From positions 6,492,001 through 6,556,000 of the forward strand of contig NZ_CP029189.1 in the NCBI RefSeq assembly GCF_008642275.1: DNA of 64,000 bases. The letters are read 5' to 3'. Position numbers and translations under genes: made by a program. Position 1 is the stretch's first letter. Every line of letters starts with the position of its first letter. Positions 62,753-64,000 of this stretch are shown here, piece by piece. The notes beneath the pieces are model-generated. The model searched no databases. It was not told the origin of the DNA and saw only the letters and a list, made by a program, of their open reading frames with translations. Source of the DNA: Streptomyces venezuelae (GTDB taxonomy: Bacteria; Actinomycetota; Actinomycetes; Streptomycetales; Streptomycetaceae).

Positions 62753-64000
62753 TCAGCGGCAGTTCTGTCCGTTGTTGATGCAGTTCACGGCCTTGTTCAT
62801 CAGGCCGTTCGACATCACGTTGATGAAGTCGCCGTGGTCGGTCACCGGCTTGTGGAGCTGCTCGGGGAAGCTGTCCACGGCGAACCGGGCACCCGGTGCC
62901 ACCCCGTAGGTGAGGCGCATCACCAGCTGCGGCATGGCCTTGAAGCCGTTCGGGCAGCGGCCGTTCTTGTCCGCGAAGGCCACGTGCGTGCGGTGGTTGG
63001 CGCTGTCGACGTTCTTGCCGTCAAAGCAGCTCTGGAAGTTGAAGGTGCGCACCACGTCACTGCCCTTCGGGCAGACCGGGTACTTGTCCTTCAGCTGACG
63101 GTTCTCGAATCCCGTGCAGCTCCACGAGGCGTTGGCGTTGGCGTTGCCGTTGGTGAAGGCCTTGGCGTCACCGGTGATGACACGCATGAAGCGGGGCATC
63201 GCCGTGACCTTGCCGGCGGGGCTGCCCTTGAAGGTGAGCGACACCTGCTTCGGCTTGAGGATGGTGCCGACGTTGCCGTCCTGGCCGCCGCCGGGGGCCT
63301 TCGCGTCCTTCTCCACCTTGCCGTCGCGCAACCGCAGCACGGGCCAGTAGTACGTGGACTGGTCCCCGTTGGTGCAGGTGGTGCCGGACGCGGCGAGGCT
63401 GCCGTTCGTGGAGAAGGCGTCGGCGGTCAGGTTGCCGACGTAGTCGTGCATGTGGTGGGCGCCGTTGGAGACGCCGGGGGCGACGATCACGTTGTCGGGG
63501 TTGAAGTGGCCGTTCTCGTTGCGGCCGCACTGCGAGGTGAAGGAGCCCCGCGAGGCGTTCCCCGCCTGCTGGGGATTGCGGACGTTCGGCTTGACCTTGG
63601 TGATGTTGACGAAGTCGTTCTTCGACGGACCGCCCTTCTGTGCGGCTGCCTGGGCGGCCGCACCCTGCTCGCCCTTGCTCGCGGCGTCCACCTTGGCGTC
63701 GGCCGCCTCCGCGGCGGGTGCGTCCTTCATCGTGCACGTGCTCAACGACTTGATGTCCGCGGGAGCCTGGCCCGCCCGGCCCATCGCGTCGCTCATGCCC
63801 TTGATGGTCTGGTCGCGCTTCTGCTTCAGGTCGCCGAGGAGGGCCTTGCCCTTCGCCTGGCCGGCCGCGAGCTTCTTGTACGCGTCGGCCACCTGGTCGT
63901 CCAGTTTGGCGAGGTTCGCGTCGACCTCGGGTTTGGCCTGTTCGGGGACCGCGGTGAGTTTCTCTCCCACGTCGGGGCAGTCGATCGTCTGTATCGCCCG
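62753..64000 (-). CDS. DUF1996 secreted protein (5' end beyond the window)
   Basis: The C-terminal 415 residues of a larger protein. The frame is still open at position 64000 (the upstream codons read AIQTIDCPDVGEKL), so the start lies outside. A helical Lys/Asp/Ala-rich stretch comes first, then the DUF1996 domain: GHFNPDNVIVAPGVSNGAHH, MHDYVGNLTADAF, YYWPVLRL and NHRTHVAFADKNGRCPNGF. The many Cys suggest disulfides and export. DUF1996 is widespread in secreted proteins of actinobacteria and fungi without a known function; the conserved His residues hint at metal or substrate binding. Confidence 0.88.
   Translation of the reverse strand, partial: RAIQTIDCPDVGEKLTAVPEQAKPEVDANLAKLDDQVADAYKKLAAGQAKGKALLGDLKQKRDQTIKGMSDAMGRAGQAPADIKSLSTCTMKDAPAAEAADAKVDAASKGEQGAAAQAAAQKGGPSKNDFVNITKVKPNVRNPQQAGNASRGSFTSQCGRNENGHFNPDNVIVAPGVSNGAHHMHDYVGNLTADAFSTNGSLAASGTTCTNGDQSTYYWPVLRLRDGKVEKDAKAPGGGQDGNVGTILKPKQVSLTFKGSPAGKVTAMPRFMRVITGDAKAFTNGNANANASWSCTGFENRQLKDKYPVCPKGSDVVRTFNFQSCFDGKNVDSANHRTHVAFADKNGRCPNGFKAMPQLVMRLTYGVAPGARFAVDSFPEQLHKPVTDHGDFINVMSNGLMNKAVNCINNGQNCR

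Overview
The window is high-GC actinobacterial chromosome, almost certainly Streptomyces. The support is about 72% GC, GTG and TTG starts, leaderless genes, rare TTA codons, an ABC sugar importer without its own ATPase, and several Streptomyces-type families (PucR regulators, Yx(F/W)xxD lipoproteins, SAP/DUF6434 and DUF4839 proteins). I see no tRNA, rRNA, CRISPR array, transposase or prophage.

Left edge (1-3.8 kb): small metabolic and regulatory genes, namely an isochorismatase-fold hydrolase, a SAP/DUF6434 protein, a RibD/DHFR-like reductase, a 3-hydroxyisobutyryl-CoA hydrolase and a TetR regulator. A short stretch at 3804-3904 looks like the 3' end of a lost UvrA-like gene and marks the edge of the next block.

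Main accessory block (3.9-27 kb): one tightly overlapping minus-strand operon of ten genes. Transcription runs from 24075 down to 3905. It encodes a 2291-residue synthase with two nitronate-monooxygenase-like barrels, KS, AT, one ACP and KR; a second synthase with KS, AT, DH and its own phosphopantetheinyl transferase; a discrete ACP; an alpha/beta hydrolase; a GT1 glycosyltransferase; a methyltransferase fused to an unknown N-terminal region; a degenerate galactokinase-like protein; a secreted phosphoesterase; an MFS exporter; and an SDR. The layout suggests an iterative PUFA-synthase-like line making a reduced acyl chain that is glycosylated, methylated and exported, i.e. a glycolipid. A divergent LysR regulator (24794) lies between two identical-format T-N11-A boxes, one facing the operon and one in front of a secreted protein (25776). 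That protein ends in the same C-terminal module as the operon's phosphoesterase, so both sides of the regulator appear to belong to one system. The methyltransferase has a TTA codon (bldA control), and a tandem-repeat tract sits in the probable leader of the operon.

Middle (27-41 kb): an orphan P450, a membrane-anchored sulfite-oxidase-fold protein, a secreted GH89 plus GH27 glycosidase pair, a TetR gene with a clear palindromic operator followed by a PLP dehydratase, a P-loop kinase, a universal stress protein, small regulators, a VOC protein fused to two helix-turn-helix modules, and a large protein of unknown function.

Glycan uptake (41.5-48 kb): a sugar-binding lipoprotein (with a TTA codon), two permeases and a GH38 alpha-mannosidase. 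With the GH89/GH27 pair this suggests use of glycoprotein-type sugars.

Right part (48-64 kb): an FadH-type flavoenzyme with a promoter and overlapping palindrome, a thioesterase, a DUF4839 membrane protein, an MFS protein with no obvious start codon, an SRPBCC protein and a secreted tripeptidyl aminopeptidase. Next comes a four-gene redox set: a ferric-reductase-like cytochrome b, a NuoF-ferredoxin fusion, a Yx(F/W)xxD lipoprotein and a His-rich lipoprotein, divergent from a PucR regulator. It reads like a route for electrons from NADH across the membrane. The window ends inside a DUF1996 secreted protein.
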